In this document: positions 27,190 to 36,872 of the stretch, piece after piece
How positions within the stretch are numbered: the stretch's first letter is position 1
How the letters are laid out: each line of letters opens with the position of its first letter
Source: Aliarcobacter sp017996075
Lineage (GTDB): Bacteria; Campylobacterota; Campylobacteria; Campylobacterales; Arcobacteraceae
NCBI RefSeq assembly: GCF_051062515.1
Contig: NZ_JAMXEK010000006.1
Direction: 5' to 3' (one strand)
Length of the DNA: 64,000 nt
Notes under the pieces: model-generated
What the model was told of the DNA's origin: nothing
Database searches by the model: none
What the model saw: the letters and a program-made list of their open reading frames with translations, nothing else
Translations under genes and position numbers: made by a program

Positions 27190-28315
27190 AGTTTTCATCA
27201 CTGGCTCTTCAATAATTTGTGCTTTGGGAAATAATAAAAAAGAATCTATAAACAAACTTAAAAATATTAATAACAAAAACTATAAAGAGTACCTAAAAGA
27301 GAACTTTGAAGATATAAATTATTATAAAATAAAACAAAATTTTAAAACTCAAAAAGAGAAATTTTTCTCTATTTTAAAAAAAACTATTTTAGATGCTATA
27401 AATGATGCAAAACTATCAAAAGAAGATAGAGAAAATTTGCATATTTATTTAAGTTCAACATCTATGAATATATCTTTAATTGAAGAGAGTTTTTCAACAA
27501 CAAATAGTATTCACGCTATAAATTTTGAAGAGATTTCAAACTTTGTAGAAAATATTATATCTTCAAAATATCCTTGCATGTTTATTCAAACAGCTTGTAC
27601 TTCTAGTGCAAATGCAATTATAAAAGCTAGTAATGAGATAAAAAATGAAGATATACAAAAAGCTATAATAATTGGTTTTGAATTTTTTAATCAATCAACT
27701 TATAATGGATTTGAATCTTTAATGCTACTTAGTTCTAGTGGTGAATATAAACCATTTGATAAAGATAGTGATGGTTTGATTTTAGGAGAAGCTTGTAGCT
27801 GTGTAATCTTAGAAAATAGTAAAAAAACAGATGATGATTTTGAAATAGTTTCATATTCAAATAGTTTTGATAATTACTCAATAACTAGTTCAAATCCCAA
27901 TGCAATAGCAACTTTTAATTGTTTAAATCAGGCTTTAAAAAATGCTAATTTAGAAATTAGTGATTTAACTTGCCTAAAAGCTCATGCAACAGGAAGTGAA
28001 AATTCAAATCTTTCAGAGGTAAATGCAATAAACAATCTATTTAAGCATCATAAAAATAGTTGTGATGTTGTAGTTTTAAAACCATATATTGGTCATACAT
28101 TGGGTTCTTGTGGCACAAATGAAATAATTCTTTTGTGTGAAAGCATAAAAAGTGGAACTTTACCAAAAACAATAAATTTTAAAAATGGGTATGAAAATAT
28201 AGATTTTAAACCTCTTTTAGAAGATAAAGTTGTAAATGGTGCAAATATTTTATTTCATTTTGTTGGATTTGGTGGAAGTAATGCTTCACTTGTTTTATCA
28301 AATAAAAGGTCTTAA
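27182..28315 (+). CDS. Beta-ketoacyl-ACP synthase 2 of the pigment cluster
   Basis: 377 aa. Catalytic residues are present: Cys139 in IQTACTSSANAI, His268 in KAHATGSEN (an unusual ATG in place of GTG after the His) and His305 in PYIGHTLGSCGTNE. It is the second active ketosynthase, and may start or extend the polyene, or form the pair with the cysteine-less protein that follows without a gap. Confidence 0.88.
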   Translation: MHKVFITGSSIICALGNNKKESINKLKNINNKNYKEYLKENFEDINYYKIKQNFKTQKEKFFSILKKTILDAINDAKLSKEDRENLHIYLSSTSMNISLIEESFSTTNSIHAINFEEISNFVENIISSKYPCMFIQTACTSSANAIIKASNEIKNEDIQKAIIIGFEFFNQSTYNGFESLMLLSSSGEYKPFDKDSDGLILGEACSCVILENSKKTDDDFEIVSYSNSFDNYSITSSNPNAIATFNCLNQALKNANLEISDLTCLKAHATGSENSNLSEVNAINNLFKHHKNSCDVVVLKPYIGHTLGSCGTNEIILLCESIKSGTLPKTINFKNGYENIDFKPLLEDKVVNGANILFHFVGFGGSNASLVLSNKRS

Positions 28316-29134
28316 ATGCATATAAAATATTTTTTTAAACATGAAACTCCTTCAAAAAGTGAAAAAGATTATAAAGCACTTTTAAAAGAGATTACGACTC
28401 TTGATGTAAGAAAAATATCAAAACTTAACCTACTTGCTATTTATGGAGCAATTAAAACTTTGAAAGATAAAGAGTATAAAAAAGATTTAAGTCTATATGC
28501 TGCATCAAATTTTGCCTGTATTCAAGAAACTTACAAAATATTGCAAGAGTTAAAATCCGAAAATCCAGTTATGCCTTTTGATTTTTTGAATATAAATACA
28601 AATAATATGGGTTTTTATATAAGTAAAGCTTTAAATACTATAGGAAATAACTACACTATATCATCAGATTATCTATCTTTTGAGAAAACTCTATATACAA
28701 TATTTTTAGAGTATAAAAATAGAGTTAATAGTAGTTTTTTAGTAGGAGAAGTTGATAGTTCTTTAGAAAATCTTCCTTATTTAGGAGATTTATATGCTTT
28801 TGAAAACAATATCTCAAATGATATTTCATCATGGATATATTTTGATGATATTTCAAATAACTCTATAGCAAAGTTAGAATTTGTAAAATATTTTTACTCA
28901 ATAGATGATCTAAATAATTTCTTAAAAACTCAAAAATATGATGCAATATCTTTAAATAGTTTCGCAACACAATTTAAAAATGAGTTAGATATAGATAACT
29001 CTTTAATTAAAACTTATCAAATTTTTTTTAGTTCTTCAAATATTATAAATCTTTTAAGTGATAATCCTAAAAATTCAATATTTATTAGTTTAGATAATAA
29101 AAAAAGAGCTTACTTATTCTATTTTACTAAATAG
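28316..29134 (+). CDS. Degenerate ketosynthase-like protein
   Basis: 272 aa. Weak but consistent ketosynthase pattern: LSLYAASNFACIQETYKIL, then PFDFLNINTNNMGFYISKALNTIGNNYTISSDYLSFEKTL, like the N-terminal ketosynthase half in the order P-x-F-x-N...N...G...S. The active-site Cys and both His are absent, so it is not a condensing enzyme. Its ATG directly follows the ketosynthase stop. It could be a chain-length or scaffold subunit. Its stop overlaps the convergent BtrH-like gene by 8 bases. Confidence 0.6.
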   Translation: MHIKYFFKHETPSKSEKDYKALLKEITTLDVRKISKLNLLAIYGAIKTLKDKEYKKDLSLYAASNFACIQETYKILQELKSENPVMPFDFLNINTNNMGFYISKALNTIGNNYTISSDYLSFEKTLYTIFLEYKNRVNSSFLVGEVDSSLENLPYLGDLYAFENNISNDISSWIYFDDISNNSIAKLEFVKYFYSIDDLNNFLKTQKYDAISLNSFATQFKNELDIDNSLIKTYQIFFSSSNIINLLSDNPKNSIFISLDNKKRAYLFYFTK

Positions 29135-30113
29135 TTTTTAAAATCCCAAAAGCCTCTTCTTCGTATTTAGAGGCTTTTATTAAAATATCTGATATCTCTT
29201 TGGGATTAAATCTATCTATCTTTTTTGCACTTTCTACGCATTTTAGAGCAAACTCTCTTAGTGTATCTCCTGAAAGTAAAATCAGTTCACTAGCTTTCTC
29301 AAGTTTATTAACATCAAGATTGTAAGTTTTTGCCTCTTTTAAAAATGCTGAATACAAATACCTGAAACCTCCTCCACCTGTTCCTATCTCTTCTTGCATT
29401 CTTACAATATGTGTTAAATAGTTTTTTATATATCTCTCATCTTTGTTTTTAAGTTTTTCTATAGACTTTGCTAGTTTTCTCATACCTTTAACTCCAGCAT
29501 ATGGAAAAGGTGTAAGCATAGCTTTTGCGTTTTTTCTTATAGATTTTTTTAAAATATTGTCAAAATCAATCTCTTTGGGAATATTTAAAACATAATACAT
29601 AAAACCTTTTGGAGCAAAAACTCCTTTTGCAAATCTAGCTTTTGTCAAATCTTTTTGTGAACACTCTACAACATCTTCAAAAACAGGATCTGAAATTTTA
29701 TAATTCTTACCAACTTTTGAATAAACCAAAAGATTATGTGCATTAAAATGAAATCTCATATTTTCTGGCATATATGGAAGATAAAAAACAGAAGTTTGAA
29801 GACCTACTATTTTCCCATCTTCTATTGCCAAATCTAATTCTATATTAGCTTCAAGCATATTTTTAAAACTTTTTTTGAAAATCTTAACACCTAAAACTTT
29901 CTCAATACTATTTATAATATTTTTTGGAATTGCTCTATATGCAATTAGTGGCATATTATTTACTTTTATAATTGGGAAAAAAGCAAAAGTAAGAGTACTA
30001 GTAAGTCCAAAAACCATAGGTTCACTTAGCTTCAATCCAGAATTTGTAAGCATAGAGGAGATAACTCCACTTTCACAATGTGCAAATTGTGAGTGTTTAA
30101 AATCTTTATTCAT
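29127..30113 (-). CDS. BtrH N-terminal-domain protein of the resorcinol operon
   Basis: 328 aa. The start HSQFAHCESGVISSMLTNSGLKLSEPMVFGL has the nucleophile-like Cys14 and the SEPMxFG pattern of BtrH_N domain proteins (BtrH is an acyl-ACP transferase in butirosin synthesis). FNAHNLLVY probably gives the His. The second half (about 180-328) is helical. Members recur in DAR and APE clusters, so transfer of an acyl group from ACP, here perhaps the polyene onto the resorcinol, is a reasonable inference. Confidence 0.72.
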   Translation of the reverse strand: MNKDFKHSQFAHCESGVISSMLTNSGLKLSEPMVFGLTSTLTFAFFPIIKVNNMPLIAYRAIPKNIINSIEKVLGVKIFKKSFKNMLEANIELDLAIEDGKIVGLQTSVFYLPYMPENMRFHFNAHNLLVYSKVGKNYKISDPVFEDVVECSQKDLTKARFAKGVFAPKGFMYYVLNIPKEIDFDNILKKSIRKNAKAMLTPFPYAGVKGMRKLAKSIEKLKNKDERYIKNYLTHIVRMQEEIGTGGGGFRYLYSAFLKEAKTYNLDVNKLEKASELILLSGDTLREFALKCVESAKKIDRFNPKEISDILIKASKYEEEAFGILKTI

Positions 30114-30501
30114 ATTTAAACTCTTTTAAATCTTTTAAACTAATATCAAAAAGATTTGAATATCTTTTTAAAATTTCATCATTTAATTTTTTAAAATGTT
30201 TCATTTTTAAATGTCTTTTTACTCTAAAACTAAACATTCCTACACCACTACATAGTGTTGGTAAATCCATTCTATTTTTATACATAAAATATTTTATAGG
30301 AGAAGTTATACCTTTTTTAATCTCTTCTAAACACTCTAGTTCTAAAACTTTATACTCATTTACAGCTGTTAATGTTGCAAACTCCTCAGCACTACTTCCA
30401 TAATTTACTCTACTAAACTCTCCACTATTATTTTTTGCATACATAACTTTTTGTTGCCCATTTAGTGTAGAGTTCTCTTCTTGAGGAATATAATTATTCA
30501 C
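30106..30501 (-). CDS. Uncharacterised protein of the resorcinol operon
   Basis: 131 aa, soluble, basic C-terminal half (FRVKRHLKMKHFKKLNDEILKRYS). I do not recognise a family with a known function. It overlaps the BtrH-like gene by 8 bases and starts at the darB stop (1-base overlap), which ties it to the DAR pathway; small genes of this type lie between darB and BtrH-like genes in related clusters as far as I can recall. Confidence 0.6.
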   Translation of the reverse strand: MNNYIPQEENSTLNGQQKVMYAKNNSGEFSRVNYGSSAEEFATLTAVNEYKVLELECLEEIKKGITSPIKYFMYKNRMDLPTLCSGVGMFSFRVKRHLKMKHFKKLNDEILKRYSNLFDISLKDLKEFKYE

Positions 30502-31643
30502 TATACAACTTCAAGTGAAAAAAATGCAGTAGAAAATCTTCCACTTTCAGGAACATAACATAGAATTTTTTCACCTTTTTTTAATTTTCCACTATTAAAT
30601 AACTCTTCTAAAATTATATAAATTGATGCACTTCCTGTATTTCCAAAATTTGTAAGATTTGTAAACCATTTTTCATAAGGGATTTCAAAATTAACTTTTT
30701 TTAATCCTTCATACAGTTTATCTCTAAAATATAAAGATGAGTAGTGAGGTAAAAAATAGTTATAATCACTAGCTTTTATATCTCTCTTTTTTATAATCTT
30801 TTCAAGTGGTTTTACGACTGTATATTCAACTATATTTTCATTTAAAAGTTTTACATCTTGTCTTACACTTAAAAGTGATTTTTTCATAACTTCATTTTGA
30901 TCAAACGCTCTCCAAGATTTTATTTTATTATCTTCTAAAATCTCTAAACCACTATACATACAAACTGGCATTTCTCCAGCATAAGATAAAATATCTATAA
31001 ACTCTATTTTTAATGAAATCTTATCTTTATTTGGTTTATCCTGTAAAAGCATAGCACCAGCACCATCAGATAACATCCATCTTAAAAAATCTTTTTCAAA
31101 AGCAATATTTGGATTTGTTTCCAACTCTTCAAGGCATTTTGACTCTTCTTCAAAGTTTCTAGCACTTAATATTGGAGATGATGCTTCAGAACCTGTAGAT
31201 ACTCCACATAAAATCTCTTTTGATTTAATAGCTAAATATATATATTTAAGAGCATTTACTCCACTCAGACATATTCCTGAAGCTGAAATTGTCTCTATTG
31301 GTTTTAATTTTAACTCACCTTGAACCATCAAACTATGTCCTGGCATAAGTTGGTCAGGAGAAGTTGTACCACAAGCAAGAACTTCAATATCATCAAGAGA
31401 AAAACTACTATTTTGAAGTTTTTTTATAGCATTACCACAAAGTTCTGCATTTGTAAACAGTTGCTTTTGAGTACCCTTTTCTAATACATAAAATCTTCTT
31501 TTAATTCCATTACTTCTTAAAACAATATTTTTTGCTTTTGATTTTTTACCACCAATATATCCCAAATAATCCTCAATCTCATCATTAAAAACAGGTTCAT
31601 TTGGCATAAATTTTTCAATTGCATTTATATAAACATCAACCAC
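30501..31643 (-). CDS. darB: KAS III-like condensing enzyme DarB
   Basis: 380 aa. The triad is present: Cys125 in TISASGICLSGVNAL, His300 in FLPHYSS and Asn335 in NFGNTGSAS. DarB starts dialkylresorcinol synthesis by joining a beta-ketoacyl unit with a second acyl chain. It overlaps darA by one base. Together with DarA it marks this arm as resorcinol biosynthesis. Confidence 0.85.
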   Translation of the reverse strand: MVDVYINAIEKFMPNEPVFNDEIEDYLGYIGGKKSKAKNIVLRSNGIKRRFYVLEKGTQKQLFTNAELCGNAIKKLQNSSFSLDDIEVLACGTTSPDQLMPGHSLMVQGELKLKPIETISASGICLSGVNALKYIYLAIKSKEILCGVSTGSEASSPILSARNFEEESKCLEELETNPNIAFEKDFLRWMLSDGAGAMLLQDKPNKDKISLKIEFIDILSYAGEMPVCMYSGLEILEDNKIKSWRAFDQNEVMKKSLLSVRQDVKLLNENIVEYTVVKPLEKIIKKRDIKASDYNYFLPHYSSLYFRDKLYEGLKKVNFEIPYEKWFTNLTNFGNTGSASIYIILEELFNSGKLKKGEKILCYVPESGRFSTAFFSLEVV

Positions 31644-32590
31644 TATAAAAACTCCTTCATTCTAAAATCTTCACTTCCACTTGGTAATTCATAAAACTCT
31701 TTTTCTTTTAAAACTGCACTCTTATTTAATTTTCTCAATATAGTTTGAACTATCATATTTATAGGCACTACAGTTAAAATCATTAAAATTAAAAATACCA
31801 AATATATCATTACAACTACTCTTCTTTTTTTATCTCCAAAATTACCAATTTTTCGTATTAATTTTCCCCAAATCAGAAAACTTTTATTTCCTATCTTTTC
31901 ACTTTTGATTAATTTAATATCAACTTCAACAGCTTTTAAACCTTGTAAAAGACTTTTATTTTCTTTTTCTTTATTTTGTTCTAAAGCTTGAACTAATGCT
32001 TTCCCAAATCTTTGAGATTTTATAATCTCTTTTTCATCTATTCCAGCAGTTGATAATCCTAAAAAACTATCTTTTTTTCCTGTTAACATCCATCTAGGAG
32101 TTGTTATAAATGACTCTAAAGAGCTTCCTTTATCAATCAAAACTACATTGTCAATTAAAGTAGCTTCTAACTCTTTTAAAAGAACTTTTACTTTTTCTTG
32201 AGCCATTATCCACATATTTCTACAAGCAATTAAAGTAATAACTGGTTTATCTTTAAATTTCTTCTTAGCATAAGAGCTTTTCAAAAAACTGCTTATAGGA
32301 ATAGCTGGAGATAAAAACCAAACAGTATAAGCTAAAATTATTAAATCAAAATCATGCTCATCATCTTCTATATCTTGTAATTCACAAGGAACCATATATA
32401 CAGACTCAGGAAAAGTATCCATAAAAGTCATAAAATCCCATGGAAAAGGATATTTATTTTTAGGTTTTATATTTTTAAATATTAACTGAAAATTTTCATT
32501 TCCTAAAAAAGGTTTTGTAAAATTCTCAACTAAACTATTTAATTGTCCAGTTTGCGAATATGATAGCACTAAGATTTTTTTTTGATTCAA
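31643..32590 (-). CDS. darA: Dialkylresorcinol condensing enzyme DarA
   Basis: 315 aa. The start KKILVLSYSQTGQLNSLVENF, followed by PKNKYPFPWDFMTFMDTFPES and DLIILAYTVWFLSPAIPISSFLKS, is the DarA pattern, with a flavodoxin-like fold. A membrane helix near residue 260 (VVVMIYLVFLILMILTVVPI) suggests membrane attachment. DarA completes ring closure to the resorcinol. The start is a TTG with a poor ribosome site, only 26 bases from an upstream gene's terminator. Confidence 0.85.
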   Translation of the reverse strand: MNQKKILVLSYSQTGQLNSLVENFTKPFLGNENFQLIFKNIKPKNKYPFPWDFMTFMDTFPESVYMVPCELQDIEDDEHDFDLIILAYTVWFLSPAIPISSFLKSSYAKKKFKDKPVITLIACRNMWIMAQEKVKVLLKELEATLIDNVVLIDKGSSLESFITTPRWMLTGKKDSFLGLSTAGIDEKEIIKSQRFGKALVQALEQNKEKENKSLLQGLKAVEVDIKLIKSEKIGNKSFLIWGKLIRKIGNFGDKKRRVVVMIYLVFLILMILTVVPINMIVQTILRKLNKSAVLKEKEFYELPSGSEDFRMKEFL

Positions 32591-32615
32591 GTTATTACTT
32601 TTTATAAATTATTTT

Positions 32616-32640
32616 AAAAAAGAGCTATTAGCTCTTTTTT
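32616..32640 (-). terminator. Intrinsic terminator after the lipoprotein gene
   Basis: A perfect 10-bp stem (AAAAAAGAGC with GCTCTTTTTT) and 5-nt loop lie 7 bases past the stop of the minus-strand lipoprotein gene, with a T run on that strand. It would insulate the DAR operon, which begins 26 bases further on. Confidence 0.85.
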
Positions 32641-32647
32641 AATTTTG

Positions 32648-33055
32648 TTAGTCTTCTAAATTATTTAGTTGAACTCTAATAGCATTATTTAAATTTTGTA
32701 TCCAACCATTATAGTTAGGATGAATAGTCTGTTTAGCTGCATCATATTTTAAACCACTACTACTATTTTTATAGTTAATAGCATAAGAAGTTCTGTTATA
32801 TGGAATTTCAACAGTAGCTGAATGCCCTCTTAAATTCAACTGTCCCTCAGCAAGTCCTGGTTTCACTTTTGTAATTATCCAACCTAATTGAGAACCAGCT
32901 GTTCTAATAGCTTTATAAACCTGATCGTCAGTTGTACCTTTTTTAACACTTATGTCACTTGTAGGAACATTATATACAGTTGCTCCCGTTCTACAACCTG
33001 TAAGAATAAAAACCCCAACAAGACCAATTAACAATATTTTAAAAATATTATTCAT
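32648..33055 (-). CDS. Small lipoprotein of unknown function
   Basis: 135 aa with a lipobox (FILTGCRTG, Cys at about residue 21). The mature part is a compact domain (DDQVYKAIRTAGSQLGWIITKVKPGLAEGQLNLRGHSATVEIPY) with no named family that I recognise. AGGGGAAAAA before the ATG is a good ribosome site. It is monocistronic with its own terminator. Confidence 0.8.
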   Translation of the reverse strand: MNNIFKILLIGLVGVFILTGCRTGATVYNVPTSDISVKKGTTDDQVYKAIRTAGSQLGWIITKVKPGLAEGQLNLRGHSATVEIPYNRTSYAINYKNSSSGLKYDAAKQTIHPNYNGWIQNLNNAIRVQLNNLED

Positions 33056-33238
33056 TTTTTCCCCTTTTTTGTAAAATTAGGTTTTAATAATATCAAATTT
33101 TGTTTAAATTTATTATTATTTTTATGTAAATAATCTATAGTTTATAACTCTTAAGAAAAATAGTTCTTTAAATAATCATTTTTTAAATAAATTCAGACTA
33201 ATTTTAAAAAACTATAAAGCTATAACTCTAATTTAGTT

Positions 33239-34993
33239 TTAACCTTGCATTCCAGAAGTAGAGTTTTGCTTTGTTTTACAAAAACTTTTTTTTGCAACTA
33301 CTATCTCTTTTTGTCTCTCTTTTCTTAATGTATCTTTTTCAACAAATATCTTCTTTTTTGTAAAAGGGTCTAACTCTGTATAGTACATAACAGCTGAGTA
33401 AGTTCCAGGTGTTGGAGTAAATACTTGTGCTTGTTCTGGATTTATCTTTAACTCATGAGTTGTAAACTGTTTAAGCTCATGCATATGACTCTCTTTACAC
33501 CCTGGATGAGCAGCTATTAGATAATATGTTAAAAACTGTTTTTTACCACTCTCTTTATTTAAATCATCAAACATCTTTTTAAACTCAATAAGTGATTGTT
33601 TACCTGGTTTTCCCATATGATGAAGCACTTCATCGCTTGTATGTTCAGGTGCAATTTTCATTTGACCTGATATATGATGGTCAATTATCTCTTTTAAATA
33701 CTCTTTTCCATGATTTTTATCAGCAGCTATAAAATCGTATCTAATACCTGAAGCTATAAATGCTTTTTTAACCTTTGGAATAGCTCTTATATCTTTTAGA
33801 AGTTTGATGTTTCTACTATGATCTACTTTCATTGTACGACATAGTCTATGAGCATCTACACATCTTTTATTATCAATACAAGTTCCAAGATTCATCTTCT
33901 TTTTGCACTCATAACCATACATATTTGCTGTTGGTCCTCCAACATCAGAGATTATTCCTTTAAAATCTTTTAGTGTTGTAAAATGTTTTGCTTCACTTAA
34001 AATATTTTGTTCACTTCTTGTTCTTATGGTTCTGCCTTGATGGGCTGCAATAGCACAATAGTTACACTCTCCCCAACATCCATGATGAGTCATAATTGAG
34101 AATTTTATAGTCTCTAATGCTTTTACTTTTCCATCTTTTGCATGATATGGATGCAAATCTCTTTGATATGGATAAGAGGCTATTTTATCCATCTCTTTTT
34201 CTTCTAAATACCTACTTGGTGGATTTTGTATTAGAAATCTGCCATCTACTTCTTGACATAATCCTTTTGAGTACATTGGATCGTTGTTGTCATAAAAAGC
34301 TCTAAATAGATCAATATATTTCTCTTTGTTTGTTAAGCACTCTTTATGTGATGGAATTTGAACATACTCTTTTACAGGCTCTTTTGAGATATAACATAGT
34401 CCTGCAATAGTTCTTACATCTTTACCCTCTTTTAAATAAAGACCTAAATCTATTATAGCTTGTTCACCCATTCCATAAACCATATAATCAGCTTTAGAAT
34501 CAAATAAAATTGGTTTTCTAAGAGTGTTTGACCAATAATCATAGTGAGTAAGTCGTCTTAAACTAGCTTCTATTCCTCCCAAAACTATAGGCGCTGTATT
34601 TTTAAAATATCTTCTTATTAAATTTGTATATACTAAAGTAGCCCTATCTGGACGTTTATTGTTTTTTCCACCTGGAGTGTAGTCATCATCATTTCTAAAC
34701 TTTTTTGTAGCAGTGTAGTTTGAAACCATAGAGTCAATACTTCCACCACTAACTCCCCAAAACAGTTTTGGCTCCCCTAGTCGTTTTATATCAATATCAC
34801 TGTTAATATCAGGTTGTCCAATAATTCCAACTCTTAAACCAATATCTTCTAAAATTCTTCCAACAACTGCAATTCCCATAAAAGGTGAATCAATATACGC
34901 ATCTCCAGTGATTAAAACAACATCAAGTTCATCCCAACCACGGGCATGCATCTCATCTTTAGTTGTTGGTAAAAATCTATTTTGTTTATTCAT
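33239..34993 (-). CDS. YgiQ-family radical SAM protein
   Basis: 584 aa. The N-terminal B12-binding-like region (LDVVLITGDAYIDSPFMGIAVVGRILE) is followed by the radical SAM site CWGECNYCAIAAHQG (C-x3-C-x2-C) near residue 305 and the APEHTSDEVLHHMGKPG segment typical of the family. It binds a 4Fe-4S cluster; the reaction catalysed is not established. Neighbours do not indicate a substrate. Confidence 0.92.
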   Translation of the reverse strand: MNKQNRFLPTTKDEMHARGWDELDVVLITGDAYIDSPFMGIAVVGRILEDIGLRVGIIGQPDINSDIDIKRLGEPKLFWGVSGGSIDSMVSNYTATKKFRNDDDYTPGGKNNKRPDRATLVYTNLIRRYFKNTAPIVLGGIEASLRRLTHYDYWSNTLRKPILFDSKADYMVYGMGEQAIIDLGLYLKEGKDVRTIAGLCYISKEPVKEYVQIPSHKECLTNKEKYIDLFRAFYDNNDPMYSKGLCQEVDGRFLIQNPPSRYLEEKEMDKIASYPYQRDLHPYHAKDGKVKALETIKFSIMTHHGCWGECNYCAIAAHQGRTIRTRSEQNILSEAKHFTTLKDFKGIISDVGGPTANMYGYECKKKMNLGTCIDNKRCVDAHRLCRTMKVDHSRNIKLLKDIRAIPKVKKAFIASGIRYDFIAADKNHGKEYLKEIIDHHISGQMKIAPEHTSDEVLHHMGKPGKQSLIEFKKMFDDLNKESGKKQFLTYYLIAAHPGCKESHMHELKQFTTHELKINPEQAQVFTPTPGTYSAVMYYTELDPFTKKKIFVEKDTLRKERQKEIVVAKKSFCKTKQNSTSGMQG

Positions 34994-35076
34994 AATTCTT
35001 CTTTTATATTTTAAGTTTTTGAGTAGTTTTAGGAAGATTGTTTTAAGAGATTTATTTTGTATGTAAAAAGCTAAAA

Positions 35077-36828
35077 TTAGCTTTCTACACTTTTTCTCAC
35101 ACGAATATGTAACTCTTTTAATTGAGCTTCATCAACGCTTGATGGAGCTTGAGTTAATAGACATTGAGCTTTTTGAGTTTTTGGAAATGCTATAACATCT
35201 CTAATAGAATCAGTTCCAGCAAGTAACATTATCATTCTATCAAGTCCTAATGCAAATCCTCCATGAGATGGTGCTCCATATTGTAGTGCATCAAGTAAGA
35301 ATCCAAACTTCTCTTTTGCTTCCTCTTGACTAATTCCCATTAGTTCAAATACTTTACTTTGAATCTCTTCTTTGTGAATTCTTATACTTCCTCCACCCAT
35401 TTCTGTTCCATTTAAAACAATATCATATGCAATTGATTCAATCTCTTCTAAATCAGTTTTATTTAAATCTTTTGGCATAGTAAATGGATGGTGAAGTGCT
35501 TTTGTTCTTCCATCTTCAACTTCAAACATAGGGAAATCTACAACCCATAAAAACTCATAAGCATCTTTTGGAATAATATTCATCTCAGCGGCTAAGAATA
35601 GTCTAAATCTTCCCATATAATCCCAAACAGTTTTTTTATCTCCTGCTCCAAAGAATACTACATCTCCAACTTCAAGATTTGTAACTTTTACAATCTCTTC
35701 TAAATCAGCTTCACTAAAGAATTTTGTAAGTGGACCTTTTAATCCATCTTCTTTCATTTGGAAATATCCAAGCCCTTTTGCTCCAAATTTTCTTACATAA
35801 TCCTCAAAACCTTTCATCTGTCTTTTTGAGAAGATATTATCTCCATTTGGACATCTTAATGCTTTGATTCTATTATTCTTTTTATCTTTTGCAATATCTG
35901 TAAAAATTTCGTTTGTTGATTTTTCAAAAATATCAATAACATCAATTAAAGGCATATCAAATCTTAAATCAGGTTTATCACTTCCATAACTCTCCATTGC
36001 TTCACTATATTTCATTCTTCTAAAAGATGATGGAATTTTTTTACCACATTTTGTAAAGATATCGTAAATCAATTTTTCAGCAACAGCTATAACATCCTCT
36101 TGAGTACAAAAACTCATCTCAACATCTATTTGAGTAAATTCAGGTTGTCTATCTGCTCTTAAATCTTCATCTCTAAAACATTTTGCAATTTGGAAATATC
36201 TATCAAATCCAGCAACCATTAAAAGTTGTTTGAATAGTTGAGGAGATTGAGGAAGTGCATAAAACTCACCTGCATGAACTCTTGATGGAACTAAATAATC
36301 TCTTGCTCCTTCTGGAGTTGATTTTGTTAAAATTGGAGTTTCTACATCTAAAAATCCTAACTCATCAAGTGTATTTCTAGCTTGAATAGTTGCTTTACTT
36401 CTTAGTTGAAAAATATCAAAAGATTTTTTACTTCTAAGCTCTAAAAATCTATTTCTTAGTTTTATCTCATCATTTACTTTTTCATCATTGATATCAAAAG
36501 GCATAGCTTTGCTTCTATTTTCAATAACAAGATTTTCTAAAATAATCTCAATTTTTCCAGTCTCTAAGTTTGGATTTTCTAATCCTTCACCTCTAGCTCT
36601 TACAGTTCCAGTTGCTATTAAAACGTACTCATCTCTAACAGTTTCAGCAATAGCTAAAGCATCTTTACAATCTTGTGGATCAGCAACAAGTTGAACTAAA
36701 CCACTTTTATCTCTTAAATCTATAAAAATAATTCCACCATGATCTCGTCTACTGTTAACCCAACCAGCAACAGTAACTTTTTGACCTATTAAATTCTCTT
36801 TTACACTTGTATTATAATGTGTTCTCAA
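35077..36828 (-). CDS. aspS: Aspartyl-tRNA synthetase, probably non-discriminating
   Basis: 583 aa, bacterial-type length. OB-fold anticodon domain (VTVAGWVNSRRDHGGIIFIDLRD), class II motif 2 FRDEDLRADRQPEFTQID, a GAD insertion domain and motif 3 GFALGLDRMIML. In this phylum AspRS usually also charges tRNA-Asn, with GatCAB converting the product; that is inferred from relatives. Confidence 0.96.
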   Translation of the reverse strand: MRTHYNTSVKENLIGQKVTVAGWVNSRRDHGGIIFIDLRDKSGLVQLVADPQDCKDALAIAETVRDEYVLIATGTVRARGEGLENPNLETGKIEIILENLVIENRSKAMPFDINDEKVNDEIKLRNRFLELRSKKSFDIFQLRSKATIQARNTLDELGFLDVETPILTKSTPEGARDYLVPSRVHAGEFYALPQSPQLFKQLLMVAGFDRYFQIAKCFRDEDLRADRQPEFTQIDVEMSFCTQEDVIAVAEKLIYDIFTKCGKKIPSSFRRMKYSEAMESYGSDKPDLRFDMPLIDVIDIFEKSTNEIFTDIAKDKKNNRIKALRCPNGDNIFSKRQMKGFEDYVRKFGAKGLGYFQMKEDGLKGPLTKFFSEADLEEIVKVTNLEVGDVVFFGAGDKKTVWDYMGRFRLFLAAEMNIIPKDAYEFLWVVDFPMFEVEDGRTKALHHPFTMPKDLNKTDLEEIESIAYDIVLNGTEMGGGSIRIHKEEIQSKVFELMGISQEEAKEKFGFLLDALQYGAPSHGGFALGLDRMIMLLAGTDSIRDVIAFPKTQKAQCLLTQAPSSVDEAQLKELHIRVRKSVES

Positions 36829-36872
36829 AATTAAACTCCATTTTCTAAATAAGCGGTGATTTTATCCAAATT

